NCBI RefSeq assembly: GCF_000014045.1
Contig: NC_008386.1
Span: forward strand, 1 to 64,000
DNA from: Roseobacter denitrificans OCh 114
GTDB lineage: Bacteria; Pseudomonadota; Alphaproteobacteria; Rhodobacterales; Rhodobacteraceae
Reading direction: 5' to 3'
DNA: 64,000 nt
Shown in pieces: positions 26,520 to 35,607 of the stretch. Under the pieces are notes generated by a model, which saw nothing but the letters and a program-made list of their open reading frames with translations, did not search any database and was not told the origin of the DNA. How positions within the stretch are numbered: the first letter of the stretch is position 1; each line of letters opens with the position of its first letter. The position numbers were made by a program, and so were the translations under genes.

Positions 26520-27482
26520 ATGACCTTTCAGCCTGCTGCACTCTCTGACGACTTGAAGACTCTACCCAAGCTGCCAGGCTGGGTCACCTCTACTCGTGCT
26601 GAAACCCTTGAAACTGTGGCTTTTCGGTCCGGAGCCGCCCTGACCGTGTTGGATGGGTTGGTCTCTGATCCGAAGCACGGTGTGCCGGTCAAACTGTTCG
26701 CCAATCACTTGGCGTTGAAAGCAGCCACGGCAACCTCAAAGCTGGAGGGACGCTTGGCGCGGGAAGCCGATATCCGCGATGCCTATTATTTGACGCCGCC
26801 GGGGGAGGCACGTGGTCCGGACGGTGATCTGCTGGCCTTTTGGCGCGAGGCTGCGCAAATGCGAATGAGCAGCAGGGAATGGCAGGCTGAGCTGCGCGGC
26901 CTTGTCGGCCCGGACGCCGTGGCTGAAGCTGACAATTCGCTCACGGCCACCGTGGCTCATGCCAAGGCTCACGGGCCACTAGCTGGCTGCGTTTCGGCAA
27001 TGCGCGCGGTTTTGGAGGTGGATGATCGGGGCGAGCGGATCGCCTGTCTACTCTCCGATGTGGTTTTGGCCCGCGCCCTGAACTGGACGACAGTGTTGCC
27101 GGTTTCAGGACTGCGCCTCACGAAAGGGATGTTGCGAGACCTCGTTGCGGACGGGCAGGGGGCGGAATTGAAGGTTCAGCAGCGTCTCCTTGAGTCTGTC
27201 GAAGATACAATCCGCCAGGCGCGTGACCTCTCATCCAAATCAGTGGCATTGAAGGCTGTTGCGCCGAAATTGCGCGCCAAAGGATCAGACGCAGCGGTTG
27301 CATTGTTCCTGTCTGAGGGTACGGTCGCGCCGCCGTTGATGTTGTCGCCAATGATCCGTGGCACTACCATCCCCATGACCGACCGGGCTGCGCGTCGTTT
27401 CTGTGATCGGCTGGTCGAACTCGGGGTCGCGCGCGAGCTGACCGGGCGGCCGACGTTTCGCCTGTACGGTATTGCATCATGA
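26520..27482 (+). CDS. DUF1403 family protein
   Basis: The 320-residue product matches DUF1403: an N-terminal GWVTSTRAETLETVAFRSGAALTVLD, a central helical LALKAATATSKLEGRLAREADIRDAYYL, and a C-terminal winged-helix-like part (TDRAARRFCDRLVELGVARELTGRPTFRLYG). The function is unknown, but the gene is nearly always next to a plasmid-borne scpB, which it overlaps here as ATGA. This pair probably acts in replicon organisation or segregation. Confidence 0.82.
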   Translation: MTFQPAALSDDLKTLPKLPGWVTSTRAETLETVAFRSGAALTVLDGLVSDPKHGVPVKLFANHLALKAATATSKLEGRLAREADIRDAYYLTPPGEARGPDGDLLAFWREAAQMRMSSREWQAELRGLVGPDAVAEADNSLTATVAHAKAHGPLAGCVSAMRAVLEVDDRGERIACLLSDVVLARALNWTTVLPVSGLRLTKGMLRDLVADGQGAELKVQQRLLESVEDTIRQARDLSSKSVALKAVAPKLRAKGSDAAVALFLSEGTVAPPLMLSPMIRGTTIPMTDRAARRFCDRLVELGVARELTGRPTFRLYGIAS

Positions 27483-28108
27483 CTGTTGCGGCCAAACGGA
27501 AACTCTTGAGGGGGCAGGGCGGTTCGGCAAGCGAAAGCGTATTCGACCGGGAGCTCGTGGATTTGCCGCAAGAGCTGCGCTGGCGCGAATGGATGGGGCG
27601 GATTGAGGCGGAGCTCTTTGCCAGTGCCTCGCCTGTCGGCCGCGAGGACCTCACGCGCGTCGTGGGGGAGGGGGCGTCGGTTGAGATGTTGATCGACGAC
27701 ATCCAGGCCGAACTGGTTGGTCGACCCTATGAGCTGGCCGAGGTTTCCGGCGGGTGGATGTTCCGCACCAAAACCCAGTTTGCCGAGGCAATCAAGGCCG
27801 CGGCTAACCTGGGTGATCAATCGCTGGCCTTCACCGAGATGGAGATGGGCGTGCTCTGCGCCATCGCCTATCATCAGCCCATCGACTGGGCAGGCCTCAA
27901 GGATATCTTTGGCAAGGAGGTCAGCCGTGATCTGCTGGCACGGCTGCGCTTCAAGGAACTGATTGCGTCGGGACCGAGGGCACCTCGGCCGGGCGCGCCG
28001 CATACGTTTGTGACGACGCCGGAGTTTCTGGCGACGTTTGATCTTCAAAGCTTGCGGGACTTGCCTGATCTCGATCTTGGCGTTGGCGACAAAAATGTAG
28101 ACGCCTGA
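27479..28108 (+). CDS. scpB: ScpB-like SMC-complex accessory protein
   Basis: The 209-residue protein has the two winged-helix domains of ScpB: EWMGRIEAELFASASPVGREDLTRVVG and a second one with MGVLCAIAYHQPIDWAGLKDIFGKEVSRDLLARLRFKELI. The segment ending PGAPHTFVTTPEFLATFDL is the typical C-terminal motif. ScpB helps condensin-type SMC complexes organise DNA. No scpA or smc gene is near, so the protein either works with chromosomal partners or with DUF1403. Confidence 0.85.
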   Translation: MTVAAKRKLLRGQGGSASESVFDRELVDLPQELRWREWMGRIEAELFASASPVGREDLTRVVGEGASVEMLIDDIQAELVGRPYELAEVSGGWMFRTKTQFAEAIKAAANLGDQSLAFTEMEMGVLCAIAYHQPIDWAGLKDIFGKEVSRDLLARLRFKELIASGPRAPRPGAPHTFVTTPEFLATFDLQSLRDLPDLDLGVGDKNVDA

Positions 28109-28261
28109 ATTCTGCGAGGCTGGGCCTCCACGCTTTCAATTGGTCGGGCTTTGACTTTCAATCAGTCGGAGGTGTGAGTGGTCGCATCTGGTTTCTTAGA
28201 TGGTACGGCATGCTACGTGAAGTAACAGGAGTGGTTCGTCGCTCGATCCACCCCAAAAACC

Positions 28262-28290
28262 TTGACAAAACGGTCTAGACCCCTTAATTA
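28262..28290 (+). promoter_or_regulatory. Promoter with embedded operator palindrome for the DUF433/DUF5615 pair
   Basis: TTGACA at 28262-28267 and TAATTA at 28285-28290 are 17 bases apart. The spacer contains the perfect 10-base palindrome GGTCTAGACC (28272-28281). A repressor bound there would block RNA polymerase, which fits an autoregulated toxin-antitoxin operon. The first gene follows 20 bases later with GAAGGGAAAG as ribosome binding site. Confidence 0.65.
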
Positions 28291-28310
28291 TCCCCCCGAA
28301 GGGAAAGATT

Positions 28311-28910
28311 ATGGCTATGCGAGTTTCAGCAGACCTCACAATCAAAGAAGCGGCACATCTTTCTGGCGTGGCCGCAAGGCGTATCGAGAAAGACTGCGAA
28401 GAGGGGATCGTGCCAAGGCGTAAGACGAAGCTTTGGATGCGGGAAACGCTGGCAGCGCATGTGCCGATGCATGCGGTCGCCTATGCGCGAGCGATGCACT
28501 CGCTTGACGGAATCAAGATGGAAAAGAAATCCAAGCAAAGAGTTTGGAGATTCCTACGAAGCTCGAAAAAAGCCAAATTTGGTAGTCTTGAGCTGTCTCC
28601 TGGCTTGATGCTCAATCTCGATCCTCTTGTTTCAGAGGTATGGGGCCGTACGCGTGTTTATCTTGAAACGAGGCGCGAGCATTTGGTCGTTGACCCAGAG
28701 ATTTTTGGCGGCGAACCGATCTTAAAGGGAACTCGGATAACCTGCCGATCCGTTCTAGGGCGCATCGAAGGTGGTGAGACCTTGGAAGAGCTCGTCGAGG
28801 ATTACCCTGAGATCAGTATGGAGGCTTTTGAGGCCGCTTTGGTCTATGCAAAGGCACATCCCCCGCGTGGAAGGCCGAGTGCTGGCAAACCTTGGCGAAA
28901 AGCCGCATAA
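28311..28910 (+). CDS. DUF433 antitoxin with extra N-terminal DNA-binding domain
   Basis: The 199-residue protein ends in a DUF433 domain (VDPEIFGGEPILKGTRITCRSVLGRIEGGETLEELVEDYPEIS), the antitoxin partner of DUF5615 toxins. Its first 60 residues look like a helix-turn-helix (LTIKEAAHLSGVAARRIEKDCEEGIV), so it can probably repress its own promoter, which holds a palindrome. The gene lies six bases before the toxin gene. Many DUF433 antitoxins are about 80 residues; this is the long form. Confidence 0.85.
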   Translation: MAMRVSADLTIKEAAHLSGVAARRIEKDCEEGIVPRRKTKLWMRETLAAHVPMHAVAYARAMHSLDGIKMEKKSKQRVWRFLRSSKKAKFGSLELSPGLMLNLDPLVSEVWGRTRVYLETRREHLVVDPEIFGGEPILKGTRITCRSVLGRIEGGETLEELVEDYPEISMEAFEAALVYAKAHPPRGRPSAGKPWRKAA

Positions 28911-28916
28911 GCCTCT

Positions 28917-29300
28917 TTGATGCGGCTCTTTCTGGACGAATGCCTGTCACCACGCGTGGCAAATGAACTGATGGCGGAAGAGGGCTACTATGTGGTCCAT
29001 CCGCGCAATCAGGGTGGACTCGGTGAAGCGGACCATACCGTGCTCGCCCGTTGCATCGAAAATAACTTGATAGTTGTCACCGAGAATGCCCGCGACTTCC
29101 GAGCGCTCGCAGCGCGAGCTGACATTCACCCAGGGATGATCATCTTGCCATGCCTCGGTAGGGTGCAGGCTAAAGCTTTGATAGGAGCCGCAATCGCTCA
29201 TCTTGGAACACTTGGCGATCCATCGGACGTTATGGTGAACAAGGTTTTGGAAGCAGAAGCAGACGGGACCTTGACGCTTTATGATTTGCCGGAAGAATAG
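28917..29300 (+). CDS. DUF5615 PIN-like toxin
   Basis: The 127-residue product starts at TTG 28917 or ATG 28920. It has the PIN-like nuclease layout: MRLFLDECLSPRVANEL supplies two acidic residues, GEADHTVLARCIENNLIVVTENARDF the next, matching DUF5615 (VapC-related) proteins. With the upstream DUF433 protein it forms a type II toxin-antitoxin pair. It precedes the TerB-BrxD-helicase operon by about 150 bases. Confidence 0.87.
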   Translation: MMRLFLDECLSPRVANELMAEEGYYVVHPRNQGGLGEADHTVLARCIENNLIVVTENARDFRALAARADIHPGMIILPCLGRVQAKALIGAAIAHLGTLGDPSDVMVNKVLEAEADGTLTLYDLPEE

Positions 29301-29454
29301 TACTTGGCGGACACGCGCTAAAGATGCCGATGGCCGATATTAGAGCGCAATCGAATAGTCTTGGAGAATTCGCTTCGATTGCGCTGCTACCTTAGCGATA
29401 GTTATTGCATCGAAAAACCTGCGAACTAGTGTGTTTTGTCAGAGGGTTTTGTTA

Positions 29455-32001
29455 ATGTCATCAATTCTAAAATTCTTTCGGGTCGCCTTTTTTTACGCGC
29501 TCTATTTTTTGATGTGCATGATTGCTGTGGTGACCGTGTTGCAAGGCTGGCCCGTTGGCGGTCAAATGCTCTTTGCCTTTGGATTGCCTATCGTTTTGGT
29601 CTGGTGGCAAGAAAAGAAACGATCACGGAAAGTTCAAGCCAAAGCGCTTGCAGTGGCAAGCGAAAATACACGAGTAACTCAATCTGAGCCAGTGGCCCGC
29701 GTCAGTGCCCAAGAAAAACGCATCGAGCGTGAACGAGAGAGAACACGTAAAGCGAATGCTGTTCAATCATCGTCGAAAGCGCCGCCCAAACCACCAAAAC
29801 AGGACTACGCAGAAATCATGCGTGCTGGCCAGTCTGCTGCTCCAGCACTTTCCGCAATTGCGAAGCGATACGAAAACGCGCGGCCCTCATCTTGGAAGCC
29901 GCAATCGAATTCCCGCAAGAATGGTTGGATACCTGCAGCGGACACGGCAACCGTTGCTGGGCGAGACATTGGCGGCATGGTCTATGTAGGGACGCCACCT
30001 TTGCTCAATCACCACGGCTATCGCGACAAATGCAGAGCCTACATTGACCCGTCTCTTTCTGTTGCAAGGACAGGGGGCGATAGGGCAGGGGAGGGAATGT
30101 CATACTGGCCTGGGTACTCTGACATTTCAGCCCGAAGCAGGGCGACATACCTTGAATGGCTGGCCAGTGGCAGGACTGACCCATCCTACGATCCTGGCTA
30201 CATGTTCCTGTATTTCTATGGGTTAGAACGAAGGTTCTTCGTCGATCAATCCAACGCTGATGCAAAGGATATCATCACTGAAGTTCGGCGGTTGATTTCG
30301 CTCTATCCTGAAAACCATTCGGTGAAGCGATATCTGGGAGAATTTCTTGATATCGCAACACTTGCCGAAACTGAGTTTGAGGCGCTGGAGCCAACCTTTG
30401 AACGCCAGGGTTGGGAGCTTCCTTTTTCGCTGAAGTATGCGATTGGCGCGCGTCTTGATAAGGGAGAAAACCTGACTGCAGACTGGGTTCTGAGCTGGTT
30501 GATGTGCCATCCAGAAAGCCATTTGCGCACGCCAGCAACGCGGTGCCGTGATGAATTCCTGGCGTTGTTCAAGATACGGTTCGACGATCGCTTTCCAATT
30601 GGGCTGAAGGTCAGCAAGCCGCGCAAACACCTCAAAGCAACGTATCGCGCAGCCTCAAGCGAGTTCGAGGGGACACTCAATCCAACAGCCGACGGCAAAC
30701 CCGTTCCTGATATCTCCGGATTACGAAAGCCGGTCGAGATTGCGCAAGAAGTCGCGGACGAAGTCATAGACGACCTTGATAAGCTGAGCCGCTATCTTGG
30801 TCGGAACCCCGAGGGCAGGGGAAGCATTGAAGCGCACGCACTTTTGCCAATAGATCTGTGGTCCCTGTTCCCATCGACAGAAATGGAAGCGCTAAAAGAG
30901 TGGGCGAGGGGGATCATGCAGAGCGGCGGACTTGTTCCGCTGGCCGACGTGATCGAGAAGCTCGAAGGACAGCGGAGCGCGAAGATTGGCAAGAGACAGC
31001 TGACGGGGGCTGCAGATGCTTTGGCGCGTCTTGGATTTGGGCTGGCACCTGATCCGCGCTTTGCACTGCGTTCACCTAAACCGGAAGAGCCTGTAGTTTT
31101 GTTCGATCTCGACGGACAGATCGAAAAACTCGAAGACGTTTCGGCAAGCTATCAGACAGTATTGATGGAGTTGGCCCTTGCCTCATTTGTCGCCCATGCT
31201 GACGGTCGTATTGCCGATGCTGAACGCAAAGCGTTGGAGACACAAATCGCATCTGTCGAGGGGCTAAGTGAGCAAGAGCGGTACCGCCTTCAGGCAAATA
31301 TGGTATGGTTCCTTGCTGTGCCGCCTGACATGACACTGCTGCGCCGCAAACTCAAAGACGTTGGTGTGGAAGACCAAACGGCGATGCGAGCGGCCTTGGT
31401 GGGGGCGGCACACGCCGATGGTGTCATCCAATCCGAAGAAGTCGCCAGCATTGAAAAGGTGTACAAGGCATTGGGCCTCGATCCTGCACTCGCCTATTCC
31501 GACCTTCACGCCGGAGAGATTGCAGACGCGCCACGCACTGTTCGCGCGGCCCAGCCGGGCAATTCTGGAGAGGCCATTCCTAAACTACAAAAGGCAGCCG
31601 GGCCTGTTCTGGACGCATCGCGGATCGCAGCCATCAGATCAGATACGGCGCGGGTGTCTTCTGTCCTAGGGCAGATATTTGACGCTGAGGAAGAAACAGA
31701 AGAGGGCAGGGACTCCAAGGGTGCAACACTGTTTACTGGGCTAGATGCAAAACATGGCGCTTTGCTGTTGGATTTGGTGGGTCAAGAGCACTGGACCGAG
31801 GACTCGTTCGAGCAGCTTTGCGGGCAGCATGGGTTGATGCCGTCAGGTGCATTGGAGGCTGTAAACGAGTGGGCCTTTGAGACTCATGATGAAGCCTTGC
31901 TTGACGAGTATGATGGATATGACGTGTCTCCGGAGATTGCGGATGCGGTAAAACAAAAATTAGAAGGGGAGGGGCGTCATGTCCAAATTGAAGCCACGTG
32001 A
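29455..32001 (+). CDS. TerB-domain protein (TerB N-terminal, TerB and TerB C-terminal regions) of a candidate defence operon
   Basis: I chose the ATG at 29455, eight codons inside the frame, since AGAGGG precedes it. The 848-residue protein starts with two membrane helices (FFYALYFLMCMIAVVTVLQG and MLFAFGLPIVLVWW), a charged helical linker, then a TerB_N-like domain (YWPGYSDISARSRATYLEWLASGR and GYMFLYFYGLERRFF). A TerB-like helical domain with acidic motifs (SFVAHADGRIADAERKAL, GAAHADGVIQSEEVASI) and a TerB_C-like end follow. TerB domains bind metal and occur in tellurite-resistance and phage-defence clusters. The stop overlaps the brxD-like gene by 23 bases. It could tether the complex to the membrane. 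Confidence 0.8.
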   Translation: MSSILKFFRVAFFYALYFLMCMIAVVTVLQGWPVGGQMLFAFGLPIVLVWWQEKKRSRKVQAKALAVASENTRVTQSEPVARVSAQEKRIERERERTRKANAVQSSSKAPPKPPKQDYAEIMRAGQSAAPALSAIAKRYENARPSSWKPQSNSRKNGWIPAADTATVAGRDIGGMVYVGTPPLLNHHGYRDKCRAYIDPSLSVARTGGDRAGEGMSYWPGYSDISARSRATYLEWLASGRTDPSYDPGYMFLYFYGLERRFFVDQSNADAKDIITEVRRLISLYPENHSVKRYLGEFLDIATLAETEFEALEPTFERQGWELPFSLKYAIGARLDKGENLTADWVLSWLMCHPESHLRTPATRCRDEFLALFKIRFDDRFPIGLKVSKPRKHLKATYRAASSEFEGTLNPTADGKPVPDISGLRKPVEIAQEVADEVIDDLDKLSRYLGRNPEGRGSIEAHALLPIDLWSLFPSTEMEALKEWARGIMQSGGLVPLADVIEKLEGQRSAKIGKRQLTGAADALARLGFGLAPDPRFALRSPKPEEPVVLFDLDGQIEKLEDVSASYQTVLMELALASFVAHADGRIADAERKALETQIASVEGLSEQERYRLQANMVWFLAVPPDMTLLRRKLKDVGVEDQTAMRAALVGAAHADGVIQSEEVASIEKVYKALGLDPALAYSDLHAGEIADAPRTVRAAQPGNSGEAIPKLQKAAGPVLDASRIAAIRSDTARVSSVLGQIFDAEEETEEGRDSKGATLFTGLDAKHGALLLDLVGQEHWTEDSFEQLCGQHGLMPSGALEAVNEWAFETHDEALLDEYDGYDVSPEIADAVKQKLEGEGRHVQIEAT

Positions 32002-33286
32002 ACGCGATGCAATTGTTCAGGCTTTGCGGGCGGGGGTCGTCCCAAAACTGGGCCTGCGTCATATCCAGGTCGGGCGCGTTCGCGAAATCGAAGAACTTGT
32101 GAAGGACATGGAACGCATCGCGGACGGGGGCTCTGCCATCCGTTTTGTTATCGGGGAATATGGATCCGGCAAGACCTTCTTTATGAACTTGATCCGGTTG
32201 GTTGCTTTGGAAAAAGGGCTGGTGGTGATGTTCGCTGATCTTGCCCCTGACAGGCGTATTCATGCGACTGGAGGTCAGGCACGTGGCCTCTACGCAGAGA
32301 TGGCGCGCAACCTGTCAACGCGCACAAAGCCCGATGGTGGTGCCTTGGCCAGTGTGGTTGAACGATTTGTCAGCCAAGCGCACCGAGACGCAGAGGCAAA
32401 AGACGTGCCTACGGGCACAATCATTCGCGAGCGCTTGGGCCACTTCGAAGAACTCACTGGCGGTTTTGAATTTGCAGAGGTCATTCGCCGGTATTGGGAA
32501 GGCCATGAGAATGGGGATGACGAGCTTAAGTCCGCTGCTCTGCGCTGGCTCAGGGGAGAATTCGCGACCCGAACGGATGCGCGTAAAGCCCTTGGCGTGC
32601 GCACGATTATCGATGATGCGAGCGTTTACGATCATCTCAAGCTGATGTCGGCATTTGTGTGCGAGGCGGGTTACAAAGGACTGCTTGTCGGCCTTGATGA
32701 AATGGTGAATCTGTTCAAGCTTACATCGTCCCAAGCACGTAATGCGAACTACGAGCAGATCCTGCGCATTTTGAATGACGTGCTTCAGGGTAGTGCCGAG
32801 AACCTTGGTTTCTTGATGGGCGGTACGCCAGAGTTCTTAATGAACACGCGCCGCGGACTTTATAGCTACGAGGCCCTTCAATCGCGGCTAGCGGAAAACA
32901 CTTTTGCCCGTGATGGGCTTGTTGATCTGTCGGGGCCCATTGTGCGGCTCGCAAGCCTGGCACCCGAAGATCTGTTTGTTCTGTTGGCCAATGTCAGGCG
33001 CGTGATGCAGGACGATGAAACGGCTTTGCCGGATACAGCGCTGGAAGCCTTTATGAACCATTGCTCGGACCGGATTGGTGAGGCCTATTTCAGGACGCCG
33101 CGCAATACCGTCACGGCTTTTGTGAACTTGCTGTCCGTGCTGGAGCAAAACCCAGGTGTTGAATGGAGTGACCTGATCGAAAAGATCGACGTCTCAGAAG
33201 ATCGAGGGGACGACATGAGCGACGTGGAGGAAACGACTGGTGCTCAGCCTGGTGGTGACGATGATCTGATCAGCTTTAAGCTCTGA
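31979..33286 (+). CDS. brxD: BrxD-like ATPase (DUF2791)
   Basis: The 435-residue protein matches the DUF2791 ATP-binding family that includes BrxD of BREX type 2 and related loci. Walker A is GEYGSGKTFFMN (residues 59-70) and a Walker B-like strand is LLVGLDEMVNLF near residue 230. GVVPKLGLRHIQVGRVREIE is a typical N-terminal motif, and the C-terminal part includes RTPRNTVTAFVNLL. AAGGGGAGGGG precedes the ATG. The gene sits between a TerB-domain gene and the helicase gene; no pglX, pglZ or brxC is nearby. In BREX the BrxD role is poorly understood. Confidence 0.85.
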   Translation: MSKLKPRERDAIVQALRAGVVPKLGLRHIQVGRVREIEELVKDMERIADGGSAIRFVIGEYGSGKTFFMNLIRLVALEKGLVVMFADLAPDRRIHATGGQARGLYAEMARNLSTRTKPDGGALASVVERFVSQAHRDAEAKDVPTGTIIRERLGHFEELTGGFEFAEVIRRYWEGHENGDDELKSAALRWLRGEFATRTDARKALGVRTIIDDASVYDHLKLMSAFVCEAGYKGLLVGLDEMVNLFKLTSSQARNANYEQILRILNDVLQGSAENLGFLMGGTPEFLMNTRRGLYSYEALQSRLAENTFARDGLVDLSGPIVRLASLAPEDLFVLLANVRRVMQDDETALPDTALEAFMNHCSDRIGEAYFRTPRNTVTAFVNLLSVLEQNPGVEWSDLIEKIDVSEDRGDDMSDVEETTGAQPGGDDDLISFKL

Positions 33287-33288
33287 GA

Positions 33289-35469
33289 ATGAGCAGCGCC
33301 TTTGATCAACTGGCACGGCCCGTCCAGAAGTGGATCAGACAGCAGGGGTGGCGTGAGCTGCGCGACATTCAGGCGCGCGCAATTCGGACTATTTGCGAAA
33401 GTGACAACGATCTCATCGTCGCGGCATCGACGGCCGGGGGTAAAACAGAGGCCGCATTTTTCCCGTTGATCTCTCAGGTGCTGGATGCACCCGCAGAAGG
33501 CGGCGGGTTCGACGTGCTTTACATCGGGCCACTCAAGGCACTGATCACGGATCAGGCGGGGCGGCTGGAAGGTATCTGCCAAGAGGCGGGGCTTCCAGTG
33601 GTGCCGTGGCACGGCGATGTGTCGCAATCAGTCAAAACGCGCGCGATGAAAAATCCCAAAGGGATTCTATTGATCACGCCAGAGTCGCTGGAGGCATTGT
33701 TCGTACGTCGGGGCCTGGAAGTCGCGCGCTTGTTCGGTGCAACCCGAGCTGTAGTAATTGATGAGCTGCACACCGTGCTCGATAGTGAGCGCGGGGTGCA
33801 ATTGCGGTCCCTGCTGACACGTCTTGAGTTGGCGATCAAAAGGCCCATCCGCCGGATTGGACTATCTGCGACGCTTGGGGATATGGATCTCGCCCGCGCT
33901 TATCTGCGGCCTGACAATGCGGAAAAGGTCACATTGATCGAAGCAGAGGGCGGAGAAGCGGAACTGAAACTCCAGCTGCGTGGATATCTTTCCGGTGGAG
34001 AAGACGACAACACCCCATCTGCCACAGACGCTGTTGCAGCGCATTTGTTCGAGCATCTACGGGGAAGCGACAATCTAGTGTTTGCCGGCGCTCGACAACG
34101 TGTTGAAATTTACGCGGACCGTCTGCGCAATCTTTGCGAGCAAGAGCATCTTCCCCAAGAGTTCTATCCGCACCATGCCAGCCTTTCACGCGATCACCGC
34201 AGTTTTGTTGAACGGCGCCTGAAAGACAGCAGCAAACCGACCACCGCTGTCTGCACGTCCACTTTAGAGTTGGGTATCGATATCGGTGATGTAACCTGTG
34301 TGGCGCAAATTGGCGCACCTTTCACTGTCGCAGCCCTGCGGCAACGTTTAGGGCGTTCGGGGCGCAGAGAGGGCCAACCAGCGATCCTGCGACAATACGC
34401 GGTAGAAACGAGACTCACTTCGGATAGCAGCTTTGTGGATCGTCTGAGACTAGGTCTGATCCGGTCCATTGCGATGATTGATCTGTTGCTAGAGGGCTGG
34501 TGCGAACCACCTAAATCGCAAGCGCTGCATCTGTCGACACTTGTCCACCAAATCCTTTCAGTGATCGCGCAACGCGGCGGTGCCCCAGCAAATATTCTAT
34601 ACAGCGTGCTGTGCCGCGAAGGGCCATTCCGCCAAGTCACAGTCGCGATGTTCACGGATGTGCTGCGTGCACTCGGGCATCCTGAAATAGCCCTAATAGA
34701 ACAAACGGAAGGCGGGTTATTGTTGTTGGGCCAAAACGGAGAGCGACTGGTCGAGCATTATAGCTTTTACGCGGTGTTCAAGACCCCCGAGGAGTACCGG
34801 CTGGTCTCAAACGGGCGAGATCTTGGAACATTGCCGATCGACAACATCCTCTCACCTGGGATGATGCTCATCTTTTCCGGACGTCGTTGGCTGGTTCAAG
34901 AAATCCATGACCGGGAAAAGGTAATTATGGTCAAACCCGCCAAAGCAGGTGTGCCGCCTGTGTTCGGTGGTGATCCGGGTGATATCCATGACAAGGTGAT
35001 CGCGCGCATGTTCGATGTGTTCGACGCTGATACCAAGCCACTCTACATGGACGCTAATTCGCTTGAAATGCTTGAGGAGGCGCGGCTGAACTATGCGCAG
35101 ATGGGGTTTACTGACGTGTCCCTAGTCAATTTGGGCGAAGAAACCTCAATCATCGCGACGCGGGTAGGGACAATTAAGACGACGACCCTAGCGCTAGCGC
35201 TGAGAGGGTTTGGGTTTTCAGTCGAACAATATGATGGCTTCCTTCAAGTGGAAGCGGGGGATGAAACCCCGCCACTTCCCGAGGTTCTCAAGAGGATTGG
35301 AGAAGGCGAAGTCGTTGATCTATTTGCAGGCGCTGGCAACCTGTTGACCGAGAAATTTCATCCGTACTTAACTCGCGAATTGTTGGAACTGGATGCGGTT
35401 TCATCGAGGCTGGCACCCAAAAAGCTAGCAGCGGTAGTTGGGGAGTTCCGTTTTTCGACGTTACGTTGA
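33289..35469 (+). CDS. brxHI: Lhr/BrxHI-like superfamily 2 helicase
   Basis: The 726-residue protein has DEAD/DEAH helicase motifs: Walker A ASTAGGKTEAAFF, motif II VVIDELHTVLDSERG, motif III GLSATLGD, STLELGIDIGDV, and motif VI LRQRLGRSGRREG. The similarity is to Lhr-type helicases, which include BrxHI of BREX type 2. The C-terminal 350 residues form the Lhr-specific extension. It starts two bases after the BrxD stop. The three-gene unit points to a nucleic-acid-remodelling defence complex. Confidence 0.87.
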   Translation: MSSAFDQLARPVQKWIRQQGWRELRDIQARAIRTICESDNDLIVAASTAGGKTEAAFFPLISQVLDAPAEGGGFDVLYIGPLKALITDQAGRLEGICQEAGLPVVPWHGDVSQSVKTRAMKNPKGILLITPESLEALFVRRGLEVARLFGATRAVVIDELHTVLDSERGVQLRSLLTRLELAIKRPIRRIGLSATLGDMDLARAYLRPDNAEKVTLIEAEGGEAELKLQLRGYLSGGEDDNTPSATDAVAAHLFEHLRGSDNLVFAGARQRVEIYADRLRNLCEQEHLPQEFYPHHASLSRDHRSFVERRLKDSSKPTTAVCTSTLELGIDIGDVTCVAQIGAPFTVAALRQRLGRSGRREGQPAILRQYAVETRLTSDSSFVDRLRLGLIRSIAMIDLLLEGWCEPPKSQALHLSTLVHQILSVIAQRGGAPANILYSVLCREGPFRQVTVAMFTDVLRALGHPEIALIEQTEGGLLLLGQNGERLVEHYSFYAVFKTPEEYRLVSNGRDLGTLPIDNILSPGMMLIFSGRRWLVQEIHDREKVIMVKPAKAGVPPVFGGDPGDIHDKVIARMFDVFDADTKPLYMDANSLEMLEEARLNYAQMGFTDVSLVNLGEETSIIATRVGTIKTTTLALALRGFGFSVEQYDGFLQVEAGDETPPLPEVLKRIGEGEVVDLFAGAGNLLTEKFHPYLTRELLELDAVSSRLAPKKLAAVVGEFRFSTLR

Positions 35470-35607
35470 TCCAATAGTACGTTACTTCGCTTTTCGACCA
35501 GCTCAAGCATAAGATAAGTTCTGAAGCAGTCGCAGAAAATGCGATTAAGATCGCGCGCCGGTTGATCAATCCGTAAGCAAAAGGCCCTAGAATGTCGATG
35601 GGCGCAT

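Noticed and set aside
27176..28048. 290-codon minus-strand frame
   Set aside because: It is antisense to the DUF1403 and ScpB genes, which have clear domains, overlap and ribosome binding sites.
29455..35469. A full BREX type 2 locus
   Set aside because: Only BrxD- and BrxHI-like genes are present; no methyltransferase PglX, phosphatase PglZ, BrxC or BrxF gene is in the window.
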